The notes beneath the pieces were generated by a model, which made no database searches, was not told the DNA's origin, and was given only the letters and a program-made list of their open reading frames with translations. From Siphonodentalium dalli (taxonomy: Eukaryota; Mollusca; Scaphopoda; Gadilida; Siphonodentaliidae), in contig CP136066.1 of assembly GCA_032622095.1 (NCBI GenBank), forward strand, positions 197,584,816 to 197,648,815: DNA of 64,000 nucleotides, read 5' to 3'. A program made the translations under genes and the position numbers. Positions 45,683 through 57,451 of the stretch are shown in pieces (the stretch's first letter is position 1; each line of letters begins with the position of its first letter).

Positions 45683-46214
45683 ATGTGTGTATATATGTGG
45701 GTACTTCATAGAATCGAAAACGCGTGTAGGAACGGGCATCCCCACGGCAATGTCGGCTTATAAGACATCTTTACTACACATGACAGCCGATGGACAATTG
45801 GTCTCTATATATATGTACCAAAATTACGCCGCGTTGGTGACTGGGAAATTCCAGGGAATGCCGATTAAGCTCAAACTTGCTACCCACGGGAAGTGTCATA
45901 TATATGTGTGTGTCCTTTATAGACTCGAACCGATTGAGCTCAAACTTGCTAAATACGGGAAGTGTCATGGACGGGTTCATTGAAAAAAAAAATCGGGTAA
46001 AATTGAAAAACAAAATTAAAAAGGCACAATTAACTCCTTGAAAAACAAAATAATTAACTCATTGAAAAACAAAAAATTAAATTAAAATTGTCATGTTTCT
46101 GACTATTGCCGAAATTTGCTGCAAATGCAGCACAAGTGTCTCGGAACCTGTTGCAATTGCTTTTTCGAACAAAGCCATGGGACGAATGCCGCCAGTGGCG
46201 GGCTAACCTGCTAG
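45563..46214 (+). mobile_element. Helitron 'c', 652 bp, nested after 'b'
   Basis: 5' TCTACTATATAATTTGAGAC preceded by A; 3' CCGCCAGTGGCGGGCTAA then CCTGCTAG (46211-46214) followed by T. It contains two long (TA)n runs (about 45588-45678) and the GAGCTCAAACTTGCTA module. Confidence 0.78.
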
Positions 46215-46612
46215 TATATTATATATTTTGGGAGATATGTCTGTCTGTCTGTCTGTCAGTGTGTGTGTGTCTGTTCGCGATGGAATCGAAAACGGCCGAG
46301 CCGATTTCGATGAAACTTTGTATGTGGTGTACTTTAGACCGGGGAGTGGCATGGGCCTATAAATTTGCCCGTGCGACGTGACTTTGACCTTGAAATCGGA
46401 TCATTTCAAGGTCGAACGCGGGATTTCGATGAAAATTTGTGTATGGGGATACTTCCGTGTGGGGAGTGTCGAAAGTCTATTCGTTTGCCCGTACGACGTG
46501 ACCTTGACCATGAAATCGGGTCAATTCAATGTCAAATCGCGAATTTTTATGGGATTTCGACGAATTTTTATACGTGGGGTTACTTTTGTCCACTGAGTGT
46601 TTTTGGACGGCT
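46215..46612 (+). mobile_element. H1-type Helitron, 3' truncated
   Basis: Starts TATATTATATATTTTGGGAG immediately after CTAG of 'c'. It has (TCTG)n and the AAGGTCA modules of H1, then loses similarity near GGACGGCTCGAATCTG. The IR-A breakpoint (about 46295) lies about 80 bp inside it. Confidence 0.7.
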
Positions 46613-47576
46613 CGAATCTGTCTGCACTAAATGTCCTTGTGGCCTGTTTGGGCTATTTGTATTGCTGAAGTGGGTGATGCCCTGGTCATGTTGAATACTA
46701 TAGTGTTATTTCAGTCATCAACATATATTTTCCAACCAGTTACATGCTCATAGAATGGCACCAGTCATCTGATTTAATACACTGTGTATGAATTGATTGG
46801 AGGCGCTTGTTGGATTTAAACAACTTCAGTTGTAGATATACAAAACATGTTTTATGACATTGTTGATCAAATTCCATTCTGCTAAATGGAAATTCTAATC
46901 CACTGCATATACAGTTAGATGCTATTTTTCTCTGCAAGCTATTAGTACATGAACGGAACAAGTGTTTTGGCTAATTTGCTGTAATACATTTAAAGCTGAA
47001 CATCTCAGGACAGTGAACTCAATCTTGACTTTGGAGTCATTGTTGACATTTTGTAGACAAATCCATGACATATTAGTCGTTAAGCTTCAATTCAACTATA
47101 GTTATGACCTATTTTGAAAATACAAACATAGATAATGATATTCACCAGGCGTCAAATTGGAAATATTATTTTATAATTGCTGATATATTTGCAAAACTAG
47201 GTCAGTGTACAGAGAACACACACAATTCCAAAATTTCCCATAGGGATTTTTCGTCGACGAATATTCTCTCAAATTACGGATAAATATCGGATATATGAAC
47301 TCAGCGCGTTTACAATGCAGCAGACTATATACTAATTAATGGTTAGAATATAAATCATACCTGTAAATGAATGCTATTTCCATTATAATCCACTTTTAAT
47401 CCGAATAAATCATCAGAATGCAACATCACAAACAAACACAGCCATATTCAAGGCAAGGAACAGAGCAGAGCGTTTCGTGTTAGTCTATTCCTGATATGGT
47501 CAAAATAAAGAGCGTTTATTTCAGTTGTGTGTCAAAATTTGAAAGTGAAGTTATAGGTCATCGTTCAACCAATATA
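46613..47576 (-). repeat. Non-Helitron core of IR-A right arm
   Basis: Reverse complement of about 1580-2840 without the ~310-bp extra block. The conserved 73-codon frame (46740-46961 minus; 2490-2711 plus) has no domain, and its few differences are not biased to third positions, so it is not called a gene. Confidence 0.6.
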
Positions 47577-48169
47577 TCTACTATATATTTTGAGAACTAC
47601 GTATATATGTGTATATATATGTGTATATATATATTTGTACTTTATAGAATCGAAAACGGCTGCACCAAACTTCCCGTCTAAGGGTAAAAATCCCCACGGG
47701 AATGGTCGTCGCGGCGTTTTGGAGAAGCTCCGAGCACCCGTTCATCACACCCAGTCACAAAAACGGCACTGTGGTGTTAATCGCGGTGATAGTTAAAGAG
47801 CGTTCGTATACGCAGTGTCTTTGATAAAGAGCGTATGCGTGTGTATGTGATTCTTACGTCTGGGTTCGGGCGTGAGCGTGACTGTATATGATATATATAT
47901 ATGTGTGTCCTTTATAGACTCGAACCGATTGAGCTCAAACTTTCTACCTACGGGAAGTGTCATGGACGGGTTAAATTGTGACCCCGATCTGACCTTGACC
48001 TTTAAAATGATCAATTCAAGGTGAAATCGGGTAAAATTTAAAAACAAAAAATTAAATAAAAAAATTAAAAAGGCACAATTAACTCATTGAAAAACAAAAA
48101 AATTAATAACAAAAATTAAAAATTGTCATCTTTCTGACGATTGCCGCCAGTGGCGGGCTAACCTGCTAG
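47577..48169 (+). mobile_element. Helitron in right IR-A arm, 593 bp
   Basis: 5' TCTACTATATATTTTGAGAA preceded by A; 3' GCCGCCAGTGGCGGGCTAA then CCTGCTAG (48166-48169) followed by T. The equivalent in the left arm (about 1140-1570, minus strand) has lost the final ~150 bp including the hairpin. Confidence 0.82.
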
Positions 48170-48192
48170 TATATATAGGGGCGAGAGGGGTC

Positions 48193-48195
<3 letters not shown>

Positions 48196-48275
<80 letters not shown>
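48196..48275 (+). repeat. (GA)n microsatellite and related GA-rich sequence
   Basis: A long GA run, with further GA-rich tracts to about 48985; the counterpart of the CT tracts at 360-660 and 1060-1108. Confidence 0.9.
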
Positions 48276-48284
<9 letters not shown>

Positions 48285-49342
48285 TGGACCCATATGGAGA
48301 GAGAAAGATAGAGAGATTGGGGGGGAGATATATATATATATATATACTGTTGGCAATTTGGAGAATAATCTCCGTGTATATTGTATATAGGAACTTGTGA
48401 AAATATGAGCAGTCGAATGTTGAACGATGAAGGCTGAACATTCTCATTTATGCACCGATTGCGACGAAATTTGGTATGGATATGAATCTGTACTCTCCGG
48501 TTATAACATGGGCAGGGTTCACATGCATGCATATATAGCGTTTGATTTGATGGGGGTGGGGAAAAAGAGATAGTGTTGATAATTTTGACAATATTCTCCG
48601 TGTATTTTGTATATAGGAAATTGTTCTTAGTGCCTATATGAGAGAGATAGATAGAGAGAGATAGAGAGATAGAGAGAGAGAGGGGGGAGAGGGAGAGAGA
48701 GGGGAGAACTGAATAGACGGAGAGAGAAAGATCGATCGAAAGGGAGATGGAGTTAGAAGGATATAGAGATTGCTAGTGAGATAGAGAGAGAGAGAGAGAG
48801 AGAGCGAGAGGGAGGGAGGGGGATAGAACTGGATATATGGAGAGAGAAAGATAGATCGAAAGGGAGATGGAGATAGAGATATATAGAGGGTGCGAGAGAG
48901 ATAGACAGAGAGAGCGAAAATGAAACCAGATGGAGGGAGAGAAAGAGATAGAGAGAGAGAGATAGATGTGAGGGAGAGAGAGATAGTGTGGGGAATATTC
49001 TCCGTGAAAATTGTATATATGAATTTGGGAAAATATGCGCAGTCGAATGTTGAATGATGAAGGCTGAACATTCACATTTCTGCACCGATTGCGACGAAAT
49101 TTGGCAAGGATATGAATATGTACTCTCCGGTTAACATCGGCAGGGTTCGCATGCATGCATATATAGCGTTTGGGTGGGGTGTGGAGAGAGAGAACATATT
49201 GCATATATAGGAAATCTTGAAAATATTCTGAGTCGAATAAGTTCCACATTTCTGCACCGTTTGCGATGAAATTTTGAATGTAAATGTATTTCGACTCTCC
49301 GGGTAACTTGGGAAGGGTCATGGGGCTGACCGACATCGCCTT

Positions 49343-50765
49343 TTTGACGTTATGGCGTCATATACGCATTACCGAACATAATAACACGACACAAACGCTC
49401 TTTATATTCCCCACACTTGGACAAAGTTCTACTCGAACGCTCTTTATACTTGACCTTATCGGGACAGCGAAAGCGTGCGTGTATTTTGGCATTCATAATA
49501 CCGTGAATCAGCCTGTTCCAAGCCCGGTGATATGATTTGGGGAGTTTTAGCAAACATCAGTTCCTAATTACGAACTGTTTATATTTTGCCACACTTGGCC
49601 CGTGCAACGGCGGGTACATCAGTTATAGTAATGTTTTGAAAATCCCTCTCACGTGCACGTGCTTTATATAATGTCAATAAACGAATAGGCTTGCAACCTA
49701 GTGTTTAGACAATGGGTGAACCATGTTTGTAGCAGTACATGTTGGACTCTTTTTGTGAACACATGGTATTCTATGGCATTGTTTGTTATAATCTTGTTAA
49801 ATTGTTACCCTGCGTTGAGTAAAAACATTGCCCAGCATTGGGTAAAATTTACACAACATTCGCGTGGTGCACGAATGTTGTTTGGTAAAATTTTACCAAC
49901 GCGATTTAGAGTGCGTCGCGTAAGAACTGGGTTGTTTAGGCTCCACATATACGGTGTGAAGAGTTGTTGTCCTTACCCCAACAGGGTCATCTTTTTCTGG
50001 ATTTATGCCTTTTCTGCATTATTTTTGCGTTGCAGTCACATCAAGACGACCAACCTACTATAATACATGGCCAGTCTTGTGGCGGGTGATCGCAAATGAA
50101 CAACGGTTAAGTTGTACTCATTCAGCAAAAGTTTTGAACTGCACTATGAAACGTTCAAAGTTAATATTCTATTTTCGTTGTGGAAAAAAAGGCAAACCAT
50201 TAGTGAGACATCTATTGTTATTTAATAAAAACTTTCAATACTTTTCGGTCGACATCAAAATTTGAAACGACTATAACAATATTGTTATTGGGCGCGATGC
50301 GGGAAGAGATAGATCATCTTTTAAGTAAAAATAATTCACCTTGCATGAGTATTAAAAAAACTTTAATTCGCCGCTGATATACCATCCATCACCCGGCATA
50401 CGTGTCCCAGAGCCGCTGGATACTTATAAAATAGCCTATCTCAACATTAATCGTATGTATTTACTGAAATAAGTAAGGTGTGGGTCAGGACGTGACCTCT
50501 GGCATCACCGCTCTCCATCCGAAGTCAGAAATGATAAGAAATAGCAAACGTTGATGTTATTTAGTTGACACAATCATGCATTTTAATCACTTGGTTGCTA
50601 TTTCAGTCATTATCAGTAACAATATTCAGAAACTGGTTTTATCTTTTATCATAAAACAAGCTTAAATTTGCATAATTTTGCCTAATGTTTGAAGGTATCT
50701 CCGATCATTCCCCCTGGTTAATAGCGGCCGAGTGACCCAGCGCGATCATCACACGATAAGCACCC
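49343..50765. other. Single-copy spacer between IR-A and the peptide-gene promoter
   Basis: Not repeated elsewhere in the window. It includes a hairpin at 49835-49902 (about 30-nt arms around CAACATTCG...CGAATGTTG) and two ATAAAGAGCGTT words (reverse strand) 42 bp apart at 49394 and 49436. The 120-codon frame at 49701 crosses the hairpin and is not supported. Confidence 0.5.
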
Positions 50766-50801
50766 TATATATTCCGACGCGATCTCGCTGAATGATCATT
50801 G
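50766..50801 (+). promoter_or_regulatory. TATA box and initiator of the secreted-peptide gene
   Basis: TATATATT at 50766-50773, then TCATTG at 50797-50802, placing a candidate start A 32 bp downstream of the TATA, the usual spacing. A second Inr-like TCAGTTC is at 50810. The ATG follows about 55 nt later at 50853. Confidence 0.5.
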
Positions 50802-50852
50802 GTCTCTACTCAGTTCTGTCACTTGTAAACCAGTGCTAACGAAGTTACGAAG

Positions 50853-50948
50853 ATGAAGAAGTTTTTAATTATTGCTGTGGTCGCCATGATGATGGTACAG
50901 CTCGTTTACTCGAATCGAATTTCCGGAAGCAGTGGAGACGATGTCGAG
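50853..50948 (+). CDS. Signal-peptide exon of a predicted secreted peptide
   Basis: 32 codons. MKKFLIIAVVAMMMVQLVYS is a textbook signal peptide: Lys-Lys start, hydrophobic core of about 14, probable cleavage after Val-Tyr-Ser. It is followed by NRISGSSGDDVE and a GTTAGT donor (50949) in phase 0. Without splicing the frame continues to a 65-residue product ending at 51050 with one Cys, which cannot be excluded. The TATA/Inr spacing, clean ATG context (AAGATGA) and phase agreement with micro-exons in B2 favour the spliced reading. No family was recognised. It is present only upstream of B2. Confidence 0.55.
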
Positions 50949-51605
50949 GTTAGTATGCATAACACAGGGCTCACCGAACTTTGCAGTTTAAATAATCAAT
51001 ATATGCTTTCTGTGGGAATAAAAGAGTATCATAAACCGATTTCGGGGTAGAATATGCAGAGTGGCATCAATATGGTTTGGAGAGCATAGAGCCCACCGGT
51101 GTTGCAGTTTTGAGCATGAGGTCAAGTGGCCAAATTTTAATGGGGATTTAATGCAAATCTCTGGATCGAGCAAATGTTAGAGATGTATAACAGTTTCCAT
51201 GATTTTGTGACTTGATGTGATAGTGAAATTAATAGGTGGATATCTGGCTGATCGGCTCAGAACTTGCTCCATCAGCCTTTTTGTGTATTATTGAATTTGA
51301 TATTGATTATTCAAAAGTATGTCACGTATTGTATTTCAGAAAAAAAACATTTATAGCAAAAAATTATAATTTGCCTCGTCCACCTTCCATTTTAAATTAT
51401 ATACATTATTTCGTTAATTTAGTTCTCGGACATCTGCTTCATACTTAACGTTTACTCCAGATATTTTCACGGAAATCCACATTCAAAATGTGTCACTTGA
51501 CCTCCATTTTAAAGAGACCCAAGGCACTCTCGGTGGATATGTTTGGGGAAAGAAAACACAAGTCTGTAAAACATCACCACCAAAAGATAAAAGAAAAATA
51601 ACTGC
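50949..51605 (+). other. First intron of the peptide gene (single-copy part)
   Basis: Runs from the donor to the B2 border. One acceptor-like TATTTCAG near 51331-51338 is followed by an A-rich stretch with a quick stop, so it is not called an exon. Confidence 0.35.
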
Positions 51606-53756
51606 AGTCACCATCATTTGTATCACACAGCCATCGCGAAAATCCTTAAATCAATACGCATAAATCGATATCAAAAGCTCATAATTGCGAACGGACGCGT
51701 AAACGCTCTTTATACGAGACGACAATTTGAATTATTGTTAGCCTGACAGAAATTCCAAACGTTTCTATTTTAAAGTCGATGTCAGGTCACCAAAAGCTCC
51801 TACATGTGATAGTGGCTCGTTGAGCGATAACCAGTTGTGTACAGTATGCCATGAACTGACATCTTATAACTAAATTACATGTACATGTACGTGCATAGAC
51901 TGAATATGAATGAGATCGAATGTTGGGGTATCACCCCTGTTCTAGTGCTCCTGCTATTATAATATGATATGATGCTGTTGGTCCTGCTGAAGTGCTATGG
52001 AAAACTGATGTCATTAAGATAAAGTACCGTTATGTTTTCTAATGATTGCAATTTTTGCTGTGCTTGGCTAATCGGAGCGATTTCAGAAACAAAAAAAGAA
52101 CACGGTGTGTGTATAAAATATTCAAGAATATACCTATTTTTGAAAATACAATAATGCTTGCGCTGGTGTTTCTAAAACAACGTGAATAACTATTTTGATT
52201 ATAGTCGATTTTCAACAACTAATACAAACAGTATATTAAAAAAGTTTCGTAATAAATATGTTTTTGAATGTTTGTTATTATACGCATAATGACTTTTCCT
52301 GGATATGTTCAGATTATGAACACCGCGAAAAAGACAAATTAAAAAATATATATTTGTTAACAGCATCGGGGGCGCGTGGCTAGAGGGTGTCCGTTGGGGG
52401 TGCCTACCATGAAACGTTCATCTGCACCCCATTGAACCAGACAAACATCACATGTTCGCGAAATTATATATGCATTACTTGGGTTGGAATTTCCATCTTG
52501 TGTATCTCAAGCTTTCGAACTGTTGGAAATTTTCAACCTGGCACATCCCTCAGGCTTGCAATTTTCCAACAGAATGGTCATATTAGTCCAACATATTGAT
52601 AGAATGTTGGAAAATATGGGACTGTCAATAACAACAATTTTCCCTCTGAGCACTGGTAGTAAAATTAAACTGTGAAAACAATTTCAACCTATTTTTGGTG
52701 TGAAATTTCCAAGTGATGATGTTATGTCAAGTATGAAATTTTCAAATGTTGAAATAATTTATTAAAGTTGTCGCATCGTCCCTGTCGTGGGAATCCGGAT
52801 AGGGCACGGGTCCGGTCCTCATATATTGGACTGCATGTTTAATAATGATTGATAACATATTCACTTGTATCTCATATAGGCGGCGGGAGGGTGGTGTTTT
52901 CAACTTTGGGTCAACCTCTTCAATATTTTATGGCTAACACATGAGTTGGAAATATCAAACTAAATAATAAGTTGGATTTGTTCTCATGGTTTGATTTTAA
53001 AATCAAATTTAGTGTCAATATTTTCTTATAATATTTGCGGCCATATGGCAACTAGAGCAATATTCTATCGAACTGTTTCTACATATGGTTCGTATTTTCA
53101 GAAAACATATGTCGAGTTAAAATTTTGTCACAGTTCCAATCTTTTGACAGAATTATGCTTCTTTTTACTTAGAACTCACAATTGTGGTGTTGTCCGGTTG
53201 ATAACCTAAGCATTATTCAACATAATTCTTGATATTTGGTTATGGTTCACATTTGATAAGTCGCCGTGTAAGTCGAAATTGGCCACAGTCGGATAATCTT
53301 TAACAGTCAATTAAGATCAAGTTGAAATCAAAGTTTGTTAGAAGATATTTTGCCAGAAGTTGATTTTTTGTTGGAAAACAAAGCCACCTGCTATTTTACC
53401 AGAAACTATAAATTAAAGACGAGAACAAAATGCGCAATATTTCGTAACTTTTCTAAGTGATAGGAACATGCGTACAACAAACGAATACACATATTGCGTA
53501 ATACCTAAGTTTTTAGGTCAAAAGTGCACGTGCAGTATAGTCATCTGTGACGAATTGTATGAACATTTATCATGCAAATTTGCCAGCTCCGTGAAAGATC
53601 TAATATAGTACGCCTTCACACAGACACATGCCCACTGGTAAATAGGTCTGGTATTTTGTGCATGCGTTTCGTCACATAAGGTTATAATAATATGGTGCCT
53701 GAATATGAACAAAAACATGCATATAAAATGCATCTTTTCCAAAGGTGACGACATAA

Positions 53757-53826
53757 TGCGAAGTAAAAAAAATTGTAGTTCCACATATTACGGTGCTGCT
53801 AATATATTTCTTCAGATACACGTATT
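53757..53826 (+). repeat. ~70-bp insertion only in B2
   Basis: B1 has ACATAATGATTCTTACGAG. B2 has extra sequence from GCGAAGTAAAAAAAATTG to CACGTATTGTT before the same GATTCTTACGAG. Confidence 0.7.
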
Positions 53827-54428
53827 GTTGATTCTTACGAGATAATGTCGGTAGCATTGTTACAGGTCAGATTATTTACATCTCACTTGCAATTGGTTCG
53901 CTGCATGCCGTATAGAGATACATTTTATAAGCATTTCTGCGTGTGTTTTCTAGACAGTATAGCTTACTGTATCGAAATTTATATCAACAAAATAAACAAG
54001 TTTATTACTTGATCCTACCCTTATTTCATTCAATAAACCAATCCTATAAATTGTGATATTAAACGCTCGTTTAATAACAGTAAATAGTTTCATGTGACCT
54101 TTGATTTCCGGTTTGTCGTTTGTTTTACTTACATTCCGTGCGCTACGTCTTAAAATACTATGGATTCCAATTTGTTTTCCAACAGACTACAATGAATGAA
54201 AAATTTGAAAAGTTCTATCATTAAATATACGCCTTTAAATACGCTAAAGAGTCTTTGTTTATCAGGACCATTTCTCTACGCGGGCAAACAACGCATAGTT
54301 ATATACATGTGCGTGAAACTCCATCGCATGCCTTATATTAGCCGCTATTAGTTTCGCGTCCCATTTGCTGATTTAAGTATGTTTTGTCGAGGTTTTGGAT
54401 CATGTAATAAATATAATGTACGACTTGT

Positions 54429-54536
54429 CCCCAGTTTATAGCGGAATTTACAAAACTAATCCAGTAAATTAGGTCTGGTGGCTCGTCCAGACCTAATTTA
54501 CTGGACTCGTTTTGTACATTCCGCTATAAACTGGGG
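54429..54536. repeat. Same hairpin in B2
   Basis: Arms as in B1. One right-arm base differs (AGACCT versus AGACTT), converting a G-U into a G-C pair. Confidence 0.95.
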
Positions 54537-54663
54537 GGTCTCTTTGTAGATCCTAGCTCTATTTATTACGTCAGTCAAATTTTCAAGTGTGCATGTGAAC
54601 GGCTGGACGCGGCCTTAGAAAGGTGTTCAGATGTTCGTACAATGTCTCACATTCTCATTTCAG

Positions 54664-54693
54664 AAACTAACGGTTGTGGAAGCTCCATTATTG
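54664..54693 (+). CDS. Candidate 30-nt micro-exon 2, B2 copy
   Basis: The acceptor tract TCTCACATTCTCATTTCAG ends at 54663; donor GTAAGT starts at 54694. It encodes KLTVVEAPLL in phase 0, directly compatible with the phase-0 end of the exon at 50853-50948. The acceptor is strong and the donor is a six-base consensus match. Its symmetry (multiple of three) means it could be included or skipped without frameshift. Confidence 0.42.
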
Positions 54694-55472
54694 GTAAGTA
54701 ATATGTAAACTTATTACAGAAACTATTGCCAACATTAATTTGCATAGAGAGGTATCGCATAGTCACAACTACATTTGAGAGTTAGGAACATGTTACACAG
54801 TGCATGGATTTACACTGTACTGTAGATCCCTAAGGAAATTCTCAGCTAGTATAGTTCAACAAACAATCATAGACCGTTTGTTAAAACTGATTATCCCATG
54901 CAACAATTCTCACCAACGAATATATAGGTATAATTATGCACTTGTTTTCCCCTTTCGTATGTTTGTCGTCTGTTAAATTTCCCGAACATCCCTCCAAATG
55001 AATAATAGACCATTCCAATATAATTTGATAACTGGATGGGATAATCTATTTAGTAAAGAAAGGTTGAATGCATCCATTACCTATCAGGTGTATCTAAAAC
55101 GTAATTTAAAATAAGATTCGCACAAACAACGTATTCGCCTAAAGTCAAGCCACCATTGTACCATAGTAGGCTGTAACTAGTCAATTCCACGTTGTGTGAT
55201 GCTAGATTCAGACACATTTTATTTGGCTGACTCGAAGTATATATCAAAATTAATATTCTTAGATATGATTTAGCTGGATTATTTGTTCGCTATTCACGTA
55301 TATCCGACAAACAACACAGATGTGTTGATTGCATGCCCCATCCCTGAGAAACAAGCCCCGGTCTATCCCGACTTATCGGTTTTATTTTACCTTCTACTTC
55401 TATGTCACGTGACATGACGCCACATATACGATAGGCTTCCTAGACCAATATTGCTCACCATGGTTCTATATT

Positions 55473-55946
55473 CTGTATCTGTAGTTGTTACGTCCTAGTG
55501 ACTAATGCTGGCTTTTACAGGACGGGATCGAGTAGATCCATAATTTTTCCAGGAAGTTTTTTGCCGAACCCGTGACTTCTTCGCCACGGTAGGGATCTTT
55601 AACGTGCGCACATTGTTGCACATGGGACAGCCATTCGCGTCGGCTCCCGATCCGACGGTGTGCCAAGTGTAGTGTCATCCCTGGTCATGACATTACGAGA
55701 GGAGCAGAGGTACGAAGTTAGTCCAGTACGCATTTTTTTCAAATTTTGTCTGAGACTCTTTGGCTTCTGGAATCTTTCTCAGATCACTGATCGTGGCATC
55801 GATGATTGATTTGTGATGCCCATGGTACTGGGAATGCAGATGGCGACACAAAGTCCGACCGATATTTTGTCGGATTTGAACCCTCGACCGTGTTGAAGGT
55901 GTAGCTCAGAGGTCGGCCCACAAACCAACTGAGCTATCCGCTCCTT
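55473..55946 (-). mobile_element. tRNA-derived SINE, only in B2
   Basis: On the minus strand it begins GGAGCGGATAGCTCAGTTGG. Box A TAGCTCAGTTGG is at 55936-55925 and box B GGTTCAAATCC at 55882-55872, with a spacing suited to a tRNA head. A ~300-bp unrelated central part includes AACGTGCGCACATTG-type sequence (plus strand), reminiscent of conserved invertebrate SINE cores. B1 reads straight through (CTATATTGATCTACC), so the insertion postdates the duplication. A target duplication is not clear. Confidence 0.85.
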
Positions 55947-56932
55947 GATCTACCATATTGACATTACCGATTAGGGATATATATATATATATGCATAAGA
56001 CGTACACTCGACATCTACGACTGTATCTCACTGTGTACAACATTCAAATATCCTAAAGTGGACAGAAATAGAGTGGCATCGGTGTCAATCGCCTGGATCA
56101 GCGACAAAACAGAAGTGCAGAACTGACCCAGTTTCATCGCAGAGTCGATTTATGGCTGAGGGCGACACATGTACATGCGCAGAACTGACCCAGTTTCATA
56201 TACATGATTGAGCGAAGCCAATCAAGTATTCGCTTCGTGAAAACTGTGCTGATGTTATCACTTTGACGATATTTGATAGTCCTTCTAGCGAGACGAATGG
56301 CTGAAATGTTACAGAATACTTTGCTTATGTTTTTTTCTAAATCGGGTTGTTCTTTGCGGGTAATATTTGGCATATAATATTTGTTTTATCCGATATACAT
56401 GTCGATAAGTACATAACATCGCTTTAAATGTACAGTGTTTGCATAAAGACTGACATGTACTTAATTGAGAATAAAATGTCATCTACACTGAATGCAACCG
56501 ATCATTCAGTCATTCGTTCACGTATACTTACACGGAAAAGGACTTCATGTAACGAATACAATTTCATGGTCAGAACCTGCGTCATAATTTGCTTGATAAA
56601 TATATCACGCCGGACAATTTTCACATTCGTTTTTTCTCTCTACGTTTATCCAAAGATATCAGCAAGCTATTATGCAAATGAGCTATCTAATGAGCTATAA
56701 CACAACAATCATCTCGGATACTACAAAAACCGGATATCGAACATATATGTTTTAATGATATGTACCGTTGCCATATATTTCATTAACACGAAAAATGATG
56801 ACCGAAGTCACCTGAACACTCATATCTCTTCCTAACAGTTATAGGTATATGGTTGGACAGGATTCACACTGCGCTAACAAAATTCGTCACATGGCTCACT
56901 TACTATCTTTTTTTGTTAAGTTATTTATTTAG

Positions 56933-56962
56933 GCGAAGAAAACGATGGTTGCTCACTTCTAT
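56933..56962 (+). CDS. Candidate 30-nt micro-exon 3, B2 copy
   Basis: The acceptor ends TTATTTATTTAG (56932), with donor GTGAGA at 56963. It encodes AKKTMVAHFY, the same as in B1. Sequence right after the donor differs between copies (frame-changing indels around 56985), as expected of an intron. Confidence 0.33.
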
Positions 56963-57370
56963 GTGAGATATCTGGCCACCATTTTTGAGAAAATTATGAC
57001 GTAGGTTCCAGAACCCGAATTGGAATTAACAATAGGATAATTTAAAGTCGTCAAGGAGTGTTCATACGAACGATGTGTATCGCTAACTTCACTCACTAAT
57101 AAATATCAAACCATATTATTTAACACAGTGTGGTGGGATATCGTGGCCAATAGCAAAATGAATACAGTATGTTGTTAAACTCGGCCAAACACCGAGTGTG
57201 AATTGTTACGCACGAATGGCGACCGTATTTAATGCTGACTATAGTATTGCACGTTTCGTGTCTCATTGACAACAAACGAGATCGGCTATATCTGATGAGC
57301 GCAGTTATATCTATGTTTTAAATCTAAACCTTCTTTTTTATTAATTTGTGATGTATTCCGTTTATTGTAG

Positions 57371-57451
57371 AACAGAGAAAAACGCAGTTGCGACTCCTCC
57401 TCTGTAACTAGCTCAGATTCTTCTGAGTCTGGGTGTGTGCAGACCTATTAA
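57371..57451 (+). CDS. Candidate terminal exon 4, B2: acidic/Ser-rich tail
   Basis: The acceptor TTCCGTTTATTGTAG ends at 57370. 26 codons then TAA (57449-57451). The peptide starts NREKRSCDSSSVTSSD and ends SSESGCVQTY. It shares the first seven codons and the SESGC segment with B1 but differs at about ten other positions, much more than flanking DNA. It is phase 0 and compatible with micro-exons 2 and 3. The predicted product of 50853-50948 plus 54664, 56933 and this exon would be a secreted peptide of about 78 residues with two Cys. Confidence 0.47.
   Translation, partial: NREKRSCDSSSVTSSDSSESGCVQTY

Larger units (their letters stand above)
46295..49342 (-). repeat. Right arm of inverted repeat IR-A
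   Basis: Reverse-complement partner of 1-3154, about 43 kb away. The alignment ends at about 49342 only because the window begins at base 1, so the true end is unknown. Length changes concentrate in the GA/CT tracts and in the Helitron at 47577-48169. The translated frames of this arm are low-complexity Ser/Leu/Arg peptides from microsatellite sequence and are not genes. Confidence 0.9.

Noticed and set aside
55872-55944. tRNA-like sequence with boxes A and B
   Set aside because: Not called as a tRNA gene: no proper cloverleaf or 3' acceptor stem, and it is continuous with a ~470-bp SINE body.
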